Source of the DNA: Camellia lanceoleosa
Taxonomy: Eukaryota; Streptophyta; Magnoliopsida; Ericales; Theaceae
Reading direction: 5' to 3'
NCBI GenBank assembly: GCA_025200525.1
Contig: CM045758.1
Span: 64,788,598-64,852,597 of the forward strand
Length of the DNA: 64,000 nucleotides
Of the stretch, positions 1-11,859 are shown piece after piece. Each line of letters starts with the position of its first letter. Position 1 is the stretch's first letter. The notes under the pieces are model-generated. The model worked only from the letters and a program-made list of their open reading frames with translations, did no database searches and was not told where the DNA came from. The position numbers and the translations under genes were made by a program.

Positions 1-1599
1 ATCAAGATCCACCCCAAATTCTCCCTGATGTTGTACAAAATGATGTGCAAAATCAAGTGCTAGGAGGAACAAGTCATGGCCAACCTGCGGCCCATGGAGG
101 GCAAAATCACACACCTGGAGGATTGAGCCATGGTCCAGCGGTGGTTAAAGGAGTTTCTGGAGCGACGAATGGTGTTTCAGCGGTTGTGGAAGTTCAAAGA
201 AAGCCTACAGAAATTTCTCTACAAAATGGTGCTCTATCTATGTCTAATTTTGTTCCACCGATTGTAAATTCTACTCATGTACCGAGTGGGTCTCCTTTGG
301 CTCCAATGCCGAGTTTGCAAGCCCAACCCGATATAACCGTGGCGTACAATGGACTTTATGGGACCTAATGCAACGTCCCATCACCAAATGGCATGTCCAT
401 AGGTGCCGATGGCTAATATCATCATGCGTCTTCACTGATGGTGAATTCTCAACACCTAAATGGCCAAGTCACTCCAAGTTCAGTTTTCGGGTCTACAAGC
501 CAAGTTCTGGGAATACCACTATCAAGTTCTCTCCCTCAACAATTTCTCACTCTTGCCGATGTGCAAGCCATGTTCGATCTCGAACGGGGCAAGAGGACTT
601 TACCCTCTTTGCTTGATCAGGATGTCAAGCCACCTTACCCTATCAAGATGTTGAGTTATCCATACCCAGAGGGGTATACGGTGCCAAAGTTCATCAAATT
701 CGATGGCAAACAAGGAAATACTCGAGAACATGTTGTTTGGTTCATCGATACTCTGGGTATTCATAGTTCAAACCACGTCCTCCGATTGAGAGAATTCTCC
801 AAGTCCCTCACCGACCGAGCATATAGTTGGTACGTTAACTTGACCCCAAACTCTGTTCAGAGTTGGGAGGAGATGGTCAACAAATTCCACACCAAATTCT
901 TTCAATCGGCTGAGAAGGTAACCGCACTTACCCTATGTAAAGAAAAGCAGCGGGAAGGTGAAGACATTCTCGAATATGTGAAGAGGTTTCAAGACAAAGC
1001 TGTAGACTGTCATGAGGCTGTGGAGGAAAGCTACGTTGTCCAAATTTGTGTTGAAGGGGCATTGAACGGATACATGATGCTTCTTGTTAATCATAGGCTA
1101 CCCACCTTCTCGGCACTAATTGAAGCATCTCGGAACATCAACATACCTCAATCTCAGGAGATCGGGTTCGAGACTAGTTATAAAACCAGCTTCAAGTCAT
1201 CCCGAGGACCTTCTGTTACTGCGGCTTTCGCGTCTTCTACCCGAAAGTCGCAGGGGGGAGGAATTCAGAGGTCAGAACAGGAAATGCTGCGAAGATGACA
1301 CTCCTTTTCCATGTAGTGTTGAGGAGGTGAAGGCCTTAGTTAAAGAATGAGTGGTAGACAGAGAACTAAAGTTGCCCCGTATCGAAGAGCTTTTGCCGAA
1401 GAAGGACCGCGAGAGTCCTAATTATTGTGTTTTCCACCGATCACTAGGACATCCCACAGAAAAGTGTCAGACGCTTAAGAAGATTTTTAGAAAGAAAATC
1501 GAAGCAGATGAGCTAGAGTTCGAAGAACAAGAGCCCCAAGATATCTTAGAAGACGTGGCTATGATGGTGTATGACGGCCATAATCCGAGTAGCTGGTGA
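1..1599 (+). pseudogene. Ty3/gypsy retrotransposon gag remnant, cut by the window edge
   Basis: Capsid-type gag of a plant Ty3/gypsy element (Tat-like by eye). The retrotransposon gag core reads in one frame from about 650 to 1150, with the hallmark LREFSKSLTDRAYSWY near 790-835. A Cys/His motif (CVFHRSLGHPTEKC, 1426-1467) follows in another frame, as expected for the nucleocapsid part. Upstream, 45-368 encodes a Gly/Ser/Pro-rich low-complexity N-terminus. The gene is broken: there is a frame change near 366, another between about 1250 and 1310, and a TGA at 1348-1350 where TGG would fit. No protease, reverse transcriptase or integrase follows, so the parent was either gag-only or is truncated here. 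Family assignment is by motif only. From 1600 to about 1890 the sequence is AT-rich without a gene. Confidence 0.8.
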
Positions 1600-1889
1600 A
1601 AGTTTTCTGAAGGACCTTGCGACTCTAGGGGCAAATGTCAACATTTCGTGGAAGAAGTCTATCCATGACATTTACAATTTATATTTACTGCATTGTATAA
1701 GAATTTTCTATCTTTTTTTCTTATGTTATGAAGAAAGTTATTTCCTTCATATTATGTATCTCCATTAGAAGTTATTTTCTCTACATTGTATATCTTCATT
1801 GTGTTATGTTGCTTGAAACAGTTTTCAATTTTTTGTTGCCCCTCGAAGAAGAAAGAGGAATAGTAGACTCGGTTACCAACCTGAAGCGA

Positions 1890-3390
1890 CTTTTCTTGAC
1901 GCAATAGAAGTGTACTTCCACTCAGAGAGAGACAACCTTTGCTTTCATTAGTTGATAAAATAGTGTGTGCTCTCACTCGGACCTCCAAAGAGCAGCCATT
2001 GTTTCCTTCAATGCAAACTTCGAGGGTCTTTCTTGCTAAAGTAGAGTGTTGCACCCACTCGGACCTCCAAAGAACAGCCTTTGCTTCCATCAATGCAAGC
2101 TTTGAGGGTCTTTCTTGTTGAAGCAGAGTGTGTGTTCCCACTCGGACTTCCGAAGAATAGCCCTTGCTTCCATCAATGCGAGCTTCGAAGATCTTTCTTG
2201 CTAAAGTAGAGTGTGTGCTCCCACTCAGACTTTTGAAGAACAGATCTCGCTTCCGTCAGTGCGAGCTTCGAGGGATAGCATTTGCTTCCATTGATTGCCG
2301 AGAAAATGAGTGTATATCCACTTGGATTTCCGAAGAACAGCTTTGTCTCTGCTCGGATTTCTAGGGAACAATCTTTACTTCCGTTAGTACAAGCTTGATA
2401 GATTCGGTTGCCAGCCTAGAGGGATCTTTCTTGCGGTTACCAGCCATAAGGGATTTTTTTTTTCCCAAAGAAAAGAGTGTTCTTCCACCCGGACTTCCGA
2501 GGGACAGCCCTTGCTTCCATTTGGACTTCCAAGGAACAAACCTCATTTCTATCAGTGCGAGCTTCGAGGATCTCTCTTGTTGAAGTAGAGTGTGTGCTCC
2601 CACTCAGACTTTCGAAGAGCAAATCTCATTTCCATCAGTGCGAGCTTCGAGGATCTTTCTTGTTGAAGTAGAGTGTGTGCTCCCACTCAGACTTTCGAAG
2701 AACAGACCTCGCTTCCATCAGTGCGAGCCTCAAAGATCTTTTTTGCTGAAGTAGAGTGTGTTCTCCCACTTAGACTTTCGAAGAACAGCCCTCGAGACTC
2801 GGTGGCCTATCAGAAGGGATCTTCTTGCTAAAGTAGGGTGTGTGCTACTATTCAAACTCCTGAGGGATAGCCTTGCTTCTGTTTGGACTTCTGAGGGACA
2901 ACTCTTACTCTCATTAGTACGGGTCCGAAGAACAGCCCTTGCTTTCATCAATACGAGCTTCGAGGATCTTTCTTTTCAAAGTAGAGTGGACTCTTACTTG
3001 AACTCCCAAGGGATAGCCTTTGCTTCCATTAGCTACCAAAGTAGAAGTGCGCATCCACTCGGACTTCCGAAGGAGAGCCTTGTTTTCGCTCGGACTTCTG
3101 AGGGAGAGCCTTGTTTCCGTTCGAACTTTTGAGGGACATCCGTGCTTCTGCTCAGACTTTTGAGAGACAATCTTTACTTCTATTGGTACAAGCTTGGTAG
3201 ACTCGGTTACCTTCCAGAGGAATCTTTCTTGCCAAAGTAGGGTGTGTGCTACTTTCGGATTCCTGAGGGACAGTCTTGCTTCCGTTCGGACTTCTGAGGA
3301 ACAGCCCTTGCTCTCATTAGTGCGGGTTCTAAAGGCCCCGAGGTCGTGGATTTCGATCAAGAATTCATTTGCCTGAAATAGCAAAGCCGA
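1890..3390. repeat. Degenerate ~82-bp tandem repeat array
   Basis: A noncoding minisatellite. Copies carry the words GCTTCCATCAGTGCGAGCTTC, GATCTTTCTTG(C/T)TGAAGTAGAGTGTG and CACTCGGACTTCCGAAGAACAG in that order. Successive starts at about 2001, 2083, 2165 and 2249, and again near 2545, 2627 and 2710, are 82-84 bases apart. Between these clean runs the units are rearranged and shortened. Long open frames on both strands (for example 2914-3384 minus) are by-products of the repeat, not genes. The array lies directly downstream of the gag remnant, as internal noncoding repeats do in some plant LTR elements; that it belongs to the same element is inference. Confidence 0.75.
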
Positions 3391-5283
3391 CCAACGAGAT
3401 AAGCAATATCAATTTCAAATCATGATTCAGGCATTATCGGAATGGGGCAACATCAACAAATAATAATGATCTATTTAAGCTACAATAATTTTATTCCTCT
3501 GAGCTAGTTCATGAAAATGCAACAATCAAGGTTTTGTTGCTCCGGGCCTGTTCCTCTCAAGCTGACGTAAAGCTACAATGATTAAACAAATTTTTGGCAT
3601 CAACTATTTATTTCCCGAGTGTCCATAAGATCAACAAAACCCAAGTTTTTTAAATGGAATTAGAAAAATTCAACGAGTATCTCATCTTCTCTAAAAAATC
3701 AAGTGCAAGTGTCCTCAAGGCTATAATGTTCAGACCACATTCAAGCACCAGTGACTCAGCTTATATGAGACTAGCAATTCAAATTTCACAAATTTTGAGG
3801 TTTTGCACAAATTAAACATTCTACGTTCCAGCTCCAAAGTCATGAATATTAGGCCCAACAAATCAAAGCTCAAAGCATAAATATATATGTGTATATATAT
3901 ATGACATGGTATAAGAAGAAAGAGAAGAGGGTTTTAGTAGAAGTAGCAAGATCAGATTCAAAGCAACAATGAGTAAAGAAGAAATTGAGAACGGCGCAAT
4001 CAAGTGGCGGAGCAGCTGGGCAGACCGATACCGCGTTGAGTCGGCGTTGGCTGGTTACAGCTGGAACCAATGGTGGTGGATTTTAGTGGACAAGCAAGGG
4101 TATCGACAGACTGACGCCGCGTTGAGTGGGCGGCGTGGTAGTCACTAATCAATTACGGTTGGGCATGAGACGCACAAGCCGCGTGAGTTGAAGTGGTCAC
4201 GTGCAGGACAACGCCGTGGTTGGTTCTTGCTTAGGCCGACGGTAGCGCCCAGAGTTACACCAACGGGAAGAGTTAGTACGGTGTGTAGGCTTGGCCGGAA
4301 TGAGCAAGCGGCAGTGGCCATCTAGTACGGTAGCTGCGGAGCTTCGTTGAAGAAGAAAAAGGGCTGGGTGGGTCTCAGTTTTAGAGAGAGAGAGTTTCTG
4401 CTATCTCCACAGCTCCGCATTGACGGAACTCTCCATAGCTTCAAGCATTTCAGTTCCCAACTCAGTAAGTCAAAAAAAGTTCGGTGAAAACACGGTTTCA
4501 GAACTCGAAATCAAAAGAAAATTGGAAGATCATGCATGGCAGACTTTGTATTCGAAGAGTTTTGGAGCACTGGAGTGAGAAAAATGAGAGGAATTTGAGA
4601 ATTTCAGAAAGAGGAAAAAGCACACCCAGAAAGAGAGAGAGCCGAAATGGCTAAATCAAAAAGGAAAGAGGCTATTGATTAGGGTTGTCGTCTTTCTCTT
4701 TAAATAGAAAAAAAAAAAAAAGTGGTGTGATACATGGAATATTCTTTCAAATATTCGTATATATGTATTTATAATGGGCCTTGAAGATTTTAGAGAAGCT
4801 AACAAAATTGTAAGCTTCCAGAATTTTCCTTGAAGTAAGAGAAGTGAGCTTTATTTATTTTTTATTGACCTGGGTAAGAGAGTTTGTCTCTACGATATTC
4901 TACAAAATATATATATTTTATTGAGATTTGTTTATTTGGCTTCAAAAAGGAACCTGGATCAAAATTATGCAGAAAAGCTTCGTGGCCCTTTACAAGATAA
5001 GACCCAAAAAAAGAAAAAAAGAAAAAAAAAAGGAAAAATAAAAGAAAAAAGATATTTATTTATTTAATATTACTTATCGATTTTATCTGTAATTACGGTG
5101 AATCTTCAGCTTTATCTTTAGAATCTATCAAGACCAAATATTCTTGAAGACATAATGTAAAGCATGGCTGACAAGGTGAAATTATGCATGTCCGAGAAAA
5201 CTACAATTTCTCATACACGCAAGGAGCAAATGTAAGAGGAGCTAATTTAAGCCTACTAAATTAATTAGGCCCAATAGTCCAAG
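3391..5283. other. Gene-free stretch, no recognisable coding sequence
   Basis: I recognise no protein here. A GC-richer block at about 3950-4420 with CG-rich words is flanked by AT-rich DNA and a short TA run near 3880-3905. On the minus strand a TATA-like CTATTTAAAG sits near 4700, followed by pyrimidine-rich leader-like sequence, so this could be the 5' end of an old minus-strand transcription unit, but no convincing ORF follows (the minus ORF 3870-4070 has no recognised motif). A GA run lies at 4384-4393 and a purine tract near 5005-5050. Confidence 0.5.
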
Positions 5284-5288
5284 GTTAG

Positions 5289-7714
5289 TGTAATAACCCT
5301 GACCCGTAATTAGCTACTAACCAGTAATTAAGGGTGTTAATTAAGTGATTAAGATCGATGACGAGATTAATCTGTAATTTGCATCATAATGTTCCTTCTA
5401 TCTGTTACTTATAAAACATCGGTTCGAAATGTCGCTTTAAAATGAAAATTGAAAGCCTTATCGGCATCCGAAAACGAAATTGGTTTCACCAATATGTTAT
5501 TTGGAATTTTTAGAACATTATGGTAAGTTCAATTCAAAATTTATTTGGTATGATTAAATTAGATTAAATGATTAAACGAAGCTAAATTACAAGAGTTGGT
5601 TTATTTACCATTTTGCCACCCTAGTGGCCCACTTCATACCTAAACACTTTGAGCCTTAGTTCACAACATTTCATCAGCCTCTTTGAGAGTCCCAAACTGA
5701 CTAGAGAGAGAGAGAGATTAGGAGAAAATCTTGAATTCATGGGAATTGGCTTGGAGATTGAGAGATTTGAAGGGATTTTTGCATAATTGGGCTCCTACAC
5801 TTGAACTTCAAGACGTAAGGTAGAAACTTTATCCTTTTAATTGTGTATCTAGGTGGTATCTAGCATGGATCATAGTAGTTTAAAGATTTAAGGCAAGAAT
5901 TGGCTCTAGTATGTTGAGTTGTAGCTCAAATTATGCATGAATGTGCATATCATGAAGTTTCAAGTTGTTTTCATGGAGATTCTTGCATGCATGTCTATAT
6001 TGTTGCTTTAATCCATGAGTTCATCTTATTTCCCATCAAATTACCAAGTTTACTTATGTTTTGGAGGGTTTGAATTCAAAGAAGTCCATGCATGTGGTGT
6101 TCTTGAGCATTTACCATGTTTTAAGTTGAAATTATGAGTTTTTCACAAACCTTGGGCCATGATTTTACCAATTGATCTTTAAAAGTTTCATATTCTACAA
6201 GTTTTCTGGGTTATATCAAGTTTTGGGGCCCAAGAGAGGTGTTTTGGAGGTTTTAATTCGAGTTTTGAAGTTGGAGGTGCAATCTGGAAATTCCAGATTT
6301 TGCAACCTCGCTCGAGCGAAGGGGTTCTCACTCAAGCGACCACTCTGAAATCATGCACCTCGCTCGAGCGACCAAAAGTCCGCTTTAGTGTAAATTTCAA
6401 GCTCCCAGAAGTTTGCATCATTTACAGATCGCTCGAGCGAAGGAATGTGCGCTCGAGCGACCAGTCACATTTTTGCATGCTCGCTCGAGCGAGGACTTAA
6501 AATTCTGAAATTTTGCCTAAGCGTTCCAAGGCATGTTTTGACATCCTCATTGCATCTTAGGCATTCCTAAGCCTTAATTAAGTCATAGTAATGAGGTTAT
6601 GGGCTAGAAACGCACACTAAGAAAAGAATGTAACAAAATATTTAATGACAAGTGTGTGTGTGAGTTGAGCATTGAAATAAGTATGAATCACACTAAGAGA
6701 TTGCAAGGGTGTGTGTGTGCTAAGCCATGTGATAAGAATGAACATGAACCAACGTAATGTAAGCTAAGCCTTAATGGCCACATGAATAAGTAATGATAAG
6801 ATTCGTTGATGCTATGTATTTTGTGATTGTAGGTCAACGTCCGAGAAGTGATTGACCATCTACGGAACCACTATGAGTAACGTTATCGTAAAGATACGTT
6901 TATATGAAATTATGTTCCAAATGAAATGTGATAAGCTATGCTTTCTGAAATGATATATGTTTCTGTGAACGAACATTCCAAGTTTGAAATCTATTATGGC
7001 ATCCATAGATAGTCCCAAGTCATGGGGGACGGCATGAAAATGCGGGTTCATGACATTTACGAGATCTCGTTAGCCACTTCATTGTGGTGATATGTGTTTA
7101 ATTAGTGTCCGGGACCGGTTACTCTAGTCGGAAGACGTTATGTGATATGTGATATGTTCTATGGAATATGCCATTATTATGTTCTGATATGAGATGACTA
7201 TGATTATGCTATGATTTGTTTTGTACATATAAAATGTTCGGATTTCGTTCACTAACCTCTTTACCTTAATGTTATTCACTGGGCTTTAGCTCACTGTTTC
7301 TATATATATGTATATAGGTGAGTATTCTAGAGTGCAAGCCCAAAGATTTTGTGGGGAAAACTGTGTTTCTGTTGTCAGCCAGCCTTTGTGCCTCACGAGG
7401 AGGTTCCCGAAGAGTCTTGGGATCTAGTTTTGTTTAGTCTGTTTATGCATGGGACTGTATCTTAATTGTGTTGGCTCTACTTAAGAATTATGTAATGTGT
7501 GTGGTATAATATAAGGTTGACTAATGGTTATGTATATAAAGTTTTAAAATATACTGTTTCATGTAAGTCAACATAGTTCATTAGACATTTATATTTATGT
7601 ATTTGCTTTCGCTAGCCCTTATCATATGCTTATCTGTTCGGATGCCTTCGGTAATCTAAGGATTACTGGCCGGTTACGATGCTAAACCTATAGGGGCGGG
7701 TTTGGGTCGTGACA
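5289..7714 (+). repeat. 5' LTR of the gag-only element
   Basis: 2426 bases, TG...CA bounded, matching 11860-14288 almost throughout. It contains short runs (GA near 5703, TG near 6653), a cluster of TCGCTCGAGCGA palindromes at 6307-6495, and a TATA-rich stretch (TATATATATGTATATA, about 7300-7316) about 400 bases from the LTR end that could mark the promoter/R region. Small open frames inside it recur at the same offset in the 3' LTR and are not genes. Confidence 0.88.
6303..6500. repeat. Cluster of CTCGAG-centred palindromes in the 5' LTR
   Basis: Five exact copies of GCTCGAGCG, mostly inside the 12-base palindrome TCGCTCGAGCGA, plus two decayed copies (CACTCAAGCG and CCGCTTTAGTG) within 200 bases. 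Spacing is irregular. The cluster is CpG-dense in an otherwise AT-rich LTR and is shared with the 3' LTR, where the number and arrangement of units differ. Confidence 0.85.
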
Positions 7715-7717
7715 GAG

Positions 7718-7729
7718 TGGTATCAAAGC
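7718..7729 (+). promoter_or_regulatory. Primer binding site, initiator-Met tRNA type
   Basis: TGGTATCAAAGC starts three bases after the 5' LTR end and differs at one position from the usual plant initiator-Met primer site TGGTATCAGAGC. Its position fixes the element's orientation as plus. Confidence 0.85.
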
Positions 7730-8060
7730 ACGAGTTATACCGCACACACGTGTCCATATGAGCTATAGGATGTCCTAGAAATGAATTAGGGACATTGCAT
7801 TATCATGTGTAACTATGTGAACATAGATGAATTGAAATGGAACCTATACGCATGATCAAAGAAGTTAAATGGAATAATATGTCTTGGTAATTTCAAATAC
7901 CGAATGTGGAATCTGTATGAACACGAACGTATGAAAGTAAAGAATCATGTGACTGTATCTGAATTGAACCAGAAGTGTAAACACGTCTGAAATGAAATGA
8001 AATATGAAATCAGTGAGGACTTTCCCTCTGTTAATGGTTACCCTAATTATGTGTAGATCA

Positions 8061-9002
8061 ATGGAAAGGACAAGGAACGTAGACGAATCTAAATCTTCTG
8101 ATGCTAGAATTAGCCGGTTAGAGGAAATGGTTGAAGCCTTAACTGAAAATCTGAAACAACAGCAACAAGGGCAAACATGTGTACCTGAACCAGCTAATCA
8201 TGATATGATAACACTGACATAGAAATACAATAAGATGAAACCACCAGAATTTCTGGGGGGTATTGAACCGTTAAAAGCCGAGGCTTGGGTTTTAGAAACT
8301 GAGAAAATATTTGAGGTATTTGCGTGCACTGAGGCACAGAAAGTTTTGTTGGCAACATTTACACTTAAAGAAGAAGCTAGGAGATGGTGGATGTTAGTCC
8401 GAAATGATAATGAGGGTGTGACATGGGATAGGTTTAAAGAGATTTTCTTTGAAAAATATTTTCCTCAATACATCCGAGATAGGAAAGTATCTGAATTTAT
8501 ATAACTGAAACAAGGCAAAATGACTGTGGCCGAATATGAAACAAAATTTACTAAGTTAGCCCGTTATGCACCCCATATGATAGACACTGATGACAAAAAG
8601 GCTAGAAAATTTGAAGAATGGCTTGACTTAGAGGTGTATGACCGAGTCAGTATCTTAAAATTACCAAAGTATGTGGATGTTCTTGATAGGGCCTTAATAT
8701 CCGAAGCAAACATAGCAGCCTTGGAAATATCCAAATCAACTGAATTAGAAAGAATGAAATAGAAGAAACAGAAAGTTGAAATGACTGGTAATTCGATGAC
8801 CCCAACAACCGAAAAATTCGGGGCTATAACTGTGAACAAAGAGGGTGAGGGGAGTAATGTGAACAAAGATATATCTGTCTGTAGAGAATGTGGGAAACAA
8901 CATTGGGGCATTTGTCGTCGTCTGTCAAGAGCTTGTTTTAGATGTGGTCAGAAAGGGCACTTGGCTAAATCTTGCCCGCAAACTCGTCCAAATAACAAAT
9001 AA
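8061..9002 (+). pseudogene. gag of the gag-only element, three in-frame stops
   Basis: One continuous frame broken by TAG at 8220-8222, TAA at 8502-8504 and TAG at 8760-8762, with no frameshift. The ATG at 8061 opens a charged coiled-coil-like stretch (ISRLEEMVEALTENL); an ATG at 8004 is also in frame. The retrotransposon gag domain runs from about 8235 to 8720 (KPPEFLGG, EARRWW, FFEKYFP, ARKFEEWLDLEVYDR), followed by a basic linker and a CCHC zinc knuckle, CFRCGQKGHLAKSC, at about 8935-8977. Length and order match Del/Tekay chromovirus gag. All three stops sit where a Gln codon would fit (CAG or CAA changed to TAG or TAA). Without readthrough no full-length protein can be made. Confidence 0.85.
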
Positions 9003-11846
9003 GCCCAAGTCTACACCCTAGTTCCAGAAAATGCTCAGAATACCGAAATGACTAACGCAGGTATTACCCTAACCATATGTAATTGTTTTATGGGAATTTG
9101 TGTGTGGATCATATGTTTCTTAACTTGATATAGATTGTGGACATGATAATTGGGTAATTTATATTGTTAGAATTATGAACCCATGATAATTAAACTCTGT
9201 GAACTGAACGAACCACCGGTGTCTTGGAAAATATTGGGATTTGTGAACAATGGGAATTAGTCGGGTTAAACCTTTGTACCGTATTGTGAAAATCTAATAT
9301 GAACTGTTAAGTATGAACTTCTGAACTATGCTAGAACTGTTGAATGTGGGAACGCATTATGATTGACTGTAACTGGGAAATCTGTATGACCATGACTAGA
9401 ATTGAACCGTTATATATCGACTGACATCATCAAATGACTTGACCCGCGATCTCGAATTGTGTATATGAATCAGTCACGTAGGGAATTGTTGAAATTGAGA
9501 ACCTATGTCAGTTGGGAAGAATGAATTTCTGCTTATGAATTCGTGAACGAATGCTTATATGATAATTGATCTTAGACACGTATCTGTGTACGTATATATA
9601 TATATCCTCGATTGTGAGACCATTAGAACTGATGGGATTGAACTGTGATTAATGAACATTCTGAGACCTACTGGTTAATTTGAGCTACCGTGACTGACCT
9701 GTTGAACTGTGCTTGAACTGTTAAACATGGAGACACATTAGTAGTGACTGTATATGGAACATGTTTGAACTCATATATATATCTATCCCTTTGCATGAAA
9801 TGTTGGCTAATTACATTGTATCTAGACCGAGTGGACTTATGACTTATTGCCTTAATTGTCATATCTGGAGAAACTGTTTGTGTTCATCTGTATATAGAAC
9901 TCGTGAACCTGTATTGGGAAGGCTATTAGACTCTGGACATATACATCTATGACTATACCTTTGCTCAGAATGATTGATATAATATTTGTTTTGATAATTT
10001 GACCATTGGAATTTTGACTCTGGGATTGTATGACTAAGTAAAAACCCTATATGATAACCTCTGAACTGTGGACTGTGATTGTTGAACATTGACTAGATTG
10101 TTGACCAGACCAGTGAGCCTATGCTTTAATGACTGTATGACCAATCTGAAACTTCTGTATAACGATCTGCTATTGTGTACCTTATGCTTACATGAACTCA
10201 GTTGGGAAATTGTTCTATTGACTGTGATGTTTGCTTTTGATATGAATTACTGTCATACGTAACTCTGCTGTGATTTGAGAACCGAGGAACTTACAACAAC
10301 TGTAAAACTACTGACTAGTATAGAACTACCGTACCCCGTCAGAAATGATAAAGAAAGAACCGTTACCTGATTTAATCTGATCGAACTGTGGTTTGATGAA
10401 ACCTTTGTTGACTGATAGAACTTCTGTTTGATGGCTCACACTGGAACGGTTACTTGATATGACTGGGTAGAACTTCATCTGAGATGATCGAGTAGAACTG
10501 TTATTAATTTGATCTGAGGAGACCCTTATTGAGAGCTACAGTATGATTTGATTACATTATGGGGGATTGTAAATTAATTATGACTGAATGACAGGACTGT
10601 GTTGCTAAGGGAATTAACCAAATGAAAATTTGAATTGATCTTGAACACTTAGAAAGAATGTGAACCGTCGGTAGCAGAATATGTGACTATGAAATCTGGT
10701 ACCTTATGCTTGGGGGATATGGGAATACTGTATATATGACACATGATTAATTGCCCAGTATTACCGTCATAACCATGAATTTGTTTGACAAAGAGAATGA
10801 TTACTTCTGGGTTACTGTATTTTAAAACTAATGGAATCTGTTGATAGCAGACTGGTTTGATTATGAACTCCGACTATCTGGAAGTGTATGTAATCGGTAT
10901 AACTGCTTTTGTATCAACACATCGTATGATTGAATCTGTGAAAACTGAGATTGATGAATAGTGCACGAATGATAACTTCATAATGACCTGGATTGACTGT
11001 GATGGATTACCGAATTGAGAACCAAATTGAACAAAGACTGAATGATTGACTTGAAAATGAATAAATCGAATTTCCGTAACTTAACGGGGGAAAATTACTT
11101 ATGAAAATGAGACTAGTGCAATCTATAACCCCGATAACTGTTTGATATGAGTAGTGTGTGTAATAATGTAGTAAAGTTGTGTGCAACTGTATTTATGTTC
11201 TATGTCATGAAATAAGTTTTGCCTTCTGAACTGTAATATGTTGCATACTGAATGAATATTCAATTTTCTGAAAAAGTTTCGTGGCACCCTTAGTTCATGT
11301 GGCCCTCGCCCGGGGGTGAGAATACCGCGGCTGATGGCCCTTGCCTGGGGGTGACAATACCATGGCTATGTATGTGGGTCTTTGGACCAAATGTATTTGA
11401 TAACTAATGGGTGTACCACATTGACCTTGTGAGAAATCCGAACATTTATATGTATATGAATCAGTATCTGTTAGCTGTTACCCGGTATCGGAGGTTCCTT
11501 TATGGAACTTATGTCTGTCTGCACTCTGTTACCCGTACCGGAGGCCTTGTCATGGGGGCTCAGCTTCTGTTCTGTTCTGTTATGTTTATGCGTTCTGTTC
11601 CGTTCTGTAATACTAATGGATGCACCATGTATGCTTGAGCAAGAATTGTGATATCCATGTATAATCTGGACAAGAGTGTGGAAATGAACATGTATCTGAA
11701 TCTGTCTTAGACTGAAATCTGAATGTGTATGAGACCTTGTGTTACTATGAACTCTAACCTCTGTATATGATGTTTCTATTTTGTAAAGAGTTAGAGTTGT
11801 TTGTTTCTGATATAAGATGACTCGAGTTTGGGGGCCAAACTCTTTT
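9003..11846. other. Noncoding interior of the gag-only element
   Basis: About 2.8 kb in the place where pol would lie. No frame longer than about 75 codons and no pol motif. The sequence is rich in recurring short words (TGAACTGT, GACTGTGA, ATGACTG) without a fixed period, suggesting old amplification of a simple motif. From 11280 to 11640 it becomes GC-richer, with an imperfect duplication of TGGCCC(T/C)(C/T)GCC-type sequence. Confidence 0.7.
11299..11375. repeat. Imperfect ~37-bp tandem duplication near the 3' LTR
   Basis: TGGCCCTCGCCCGGGGGTGA...ATACCGCGGCT is followed directly by TGGCCCTTGCCTGGGGGTGA...ATACCATGGCT. Most differences are C/T transitions. A looser pair built on GTTACCCG(G)TA(T/C)CGGAGG follows at about 11478-11545. 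Confidence 0.75.
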
Positions 11847-11859
11847 AAGGGGGAAAGAC
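11847..11859 (+). promoter_or_regulatory. Polypurine tract of the gag-only element
   Basis: AAGGGGGAAAGAC abuts the TG of the 3' LTR at 11860, the expected place for the plus-strand primer of reverse transcription. Confidence 0.8.

Noticed and set aside
2914..3384. Long minus-strand ORF with repeated SEVRTEARLSLR-like segments
   Set aside because: It is a reading frame through the 82-bp tandem array; overlapping frames are open on both strands and no domain is recognisable.
1890..3390. CRISPR-like array
   Set aside because: Units are contiguous and degenerate with no spacers, in a plant genome.
6860..7051. Minus ORF conserved at two places (also 13434-13625)
   Set aside because: Both lie at the same offset in the two LTRs of one element; conservation reflects LTR identity, not a gene.
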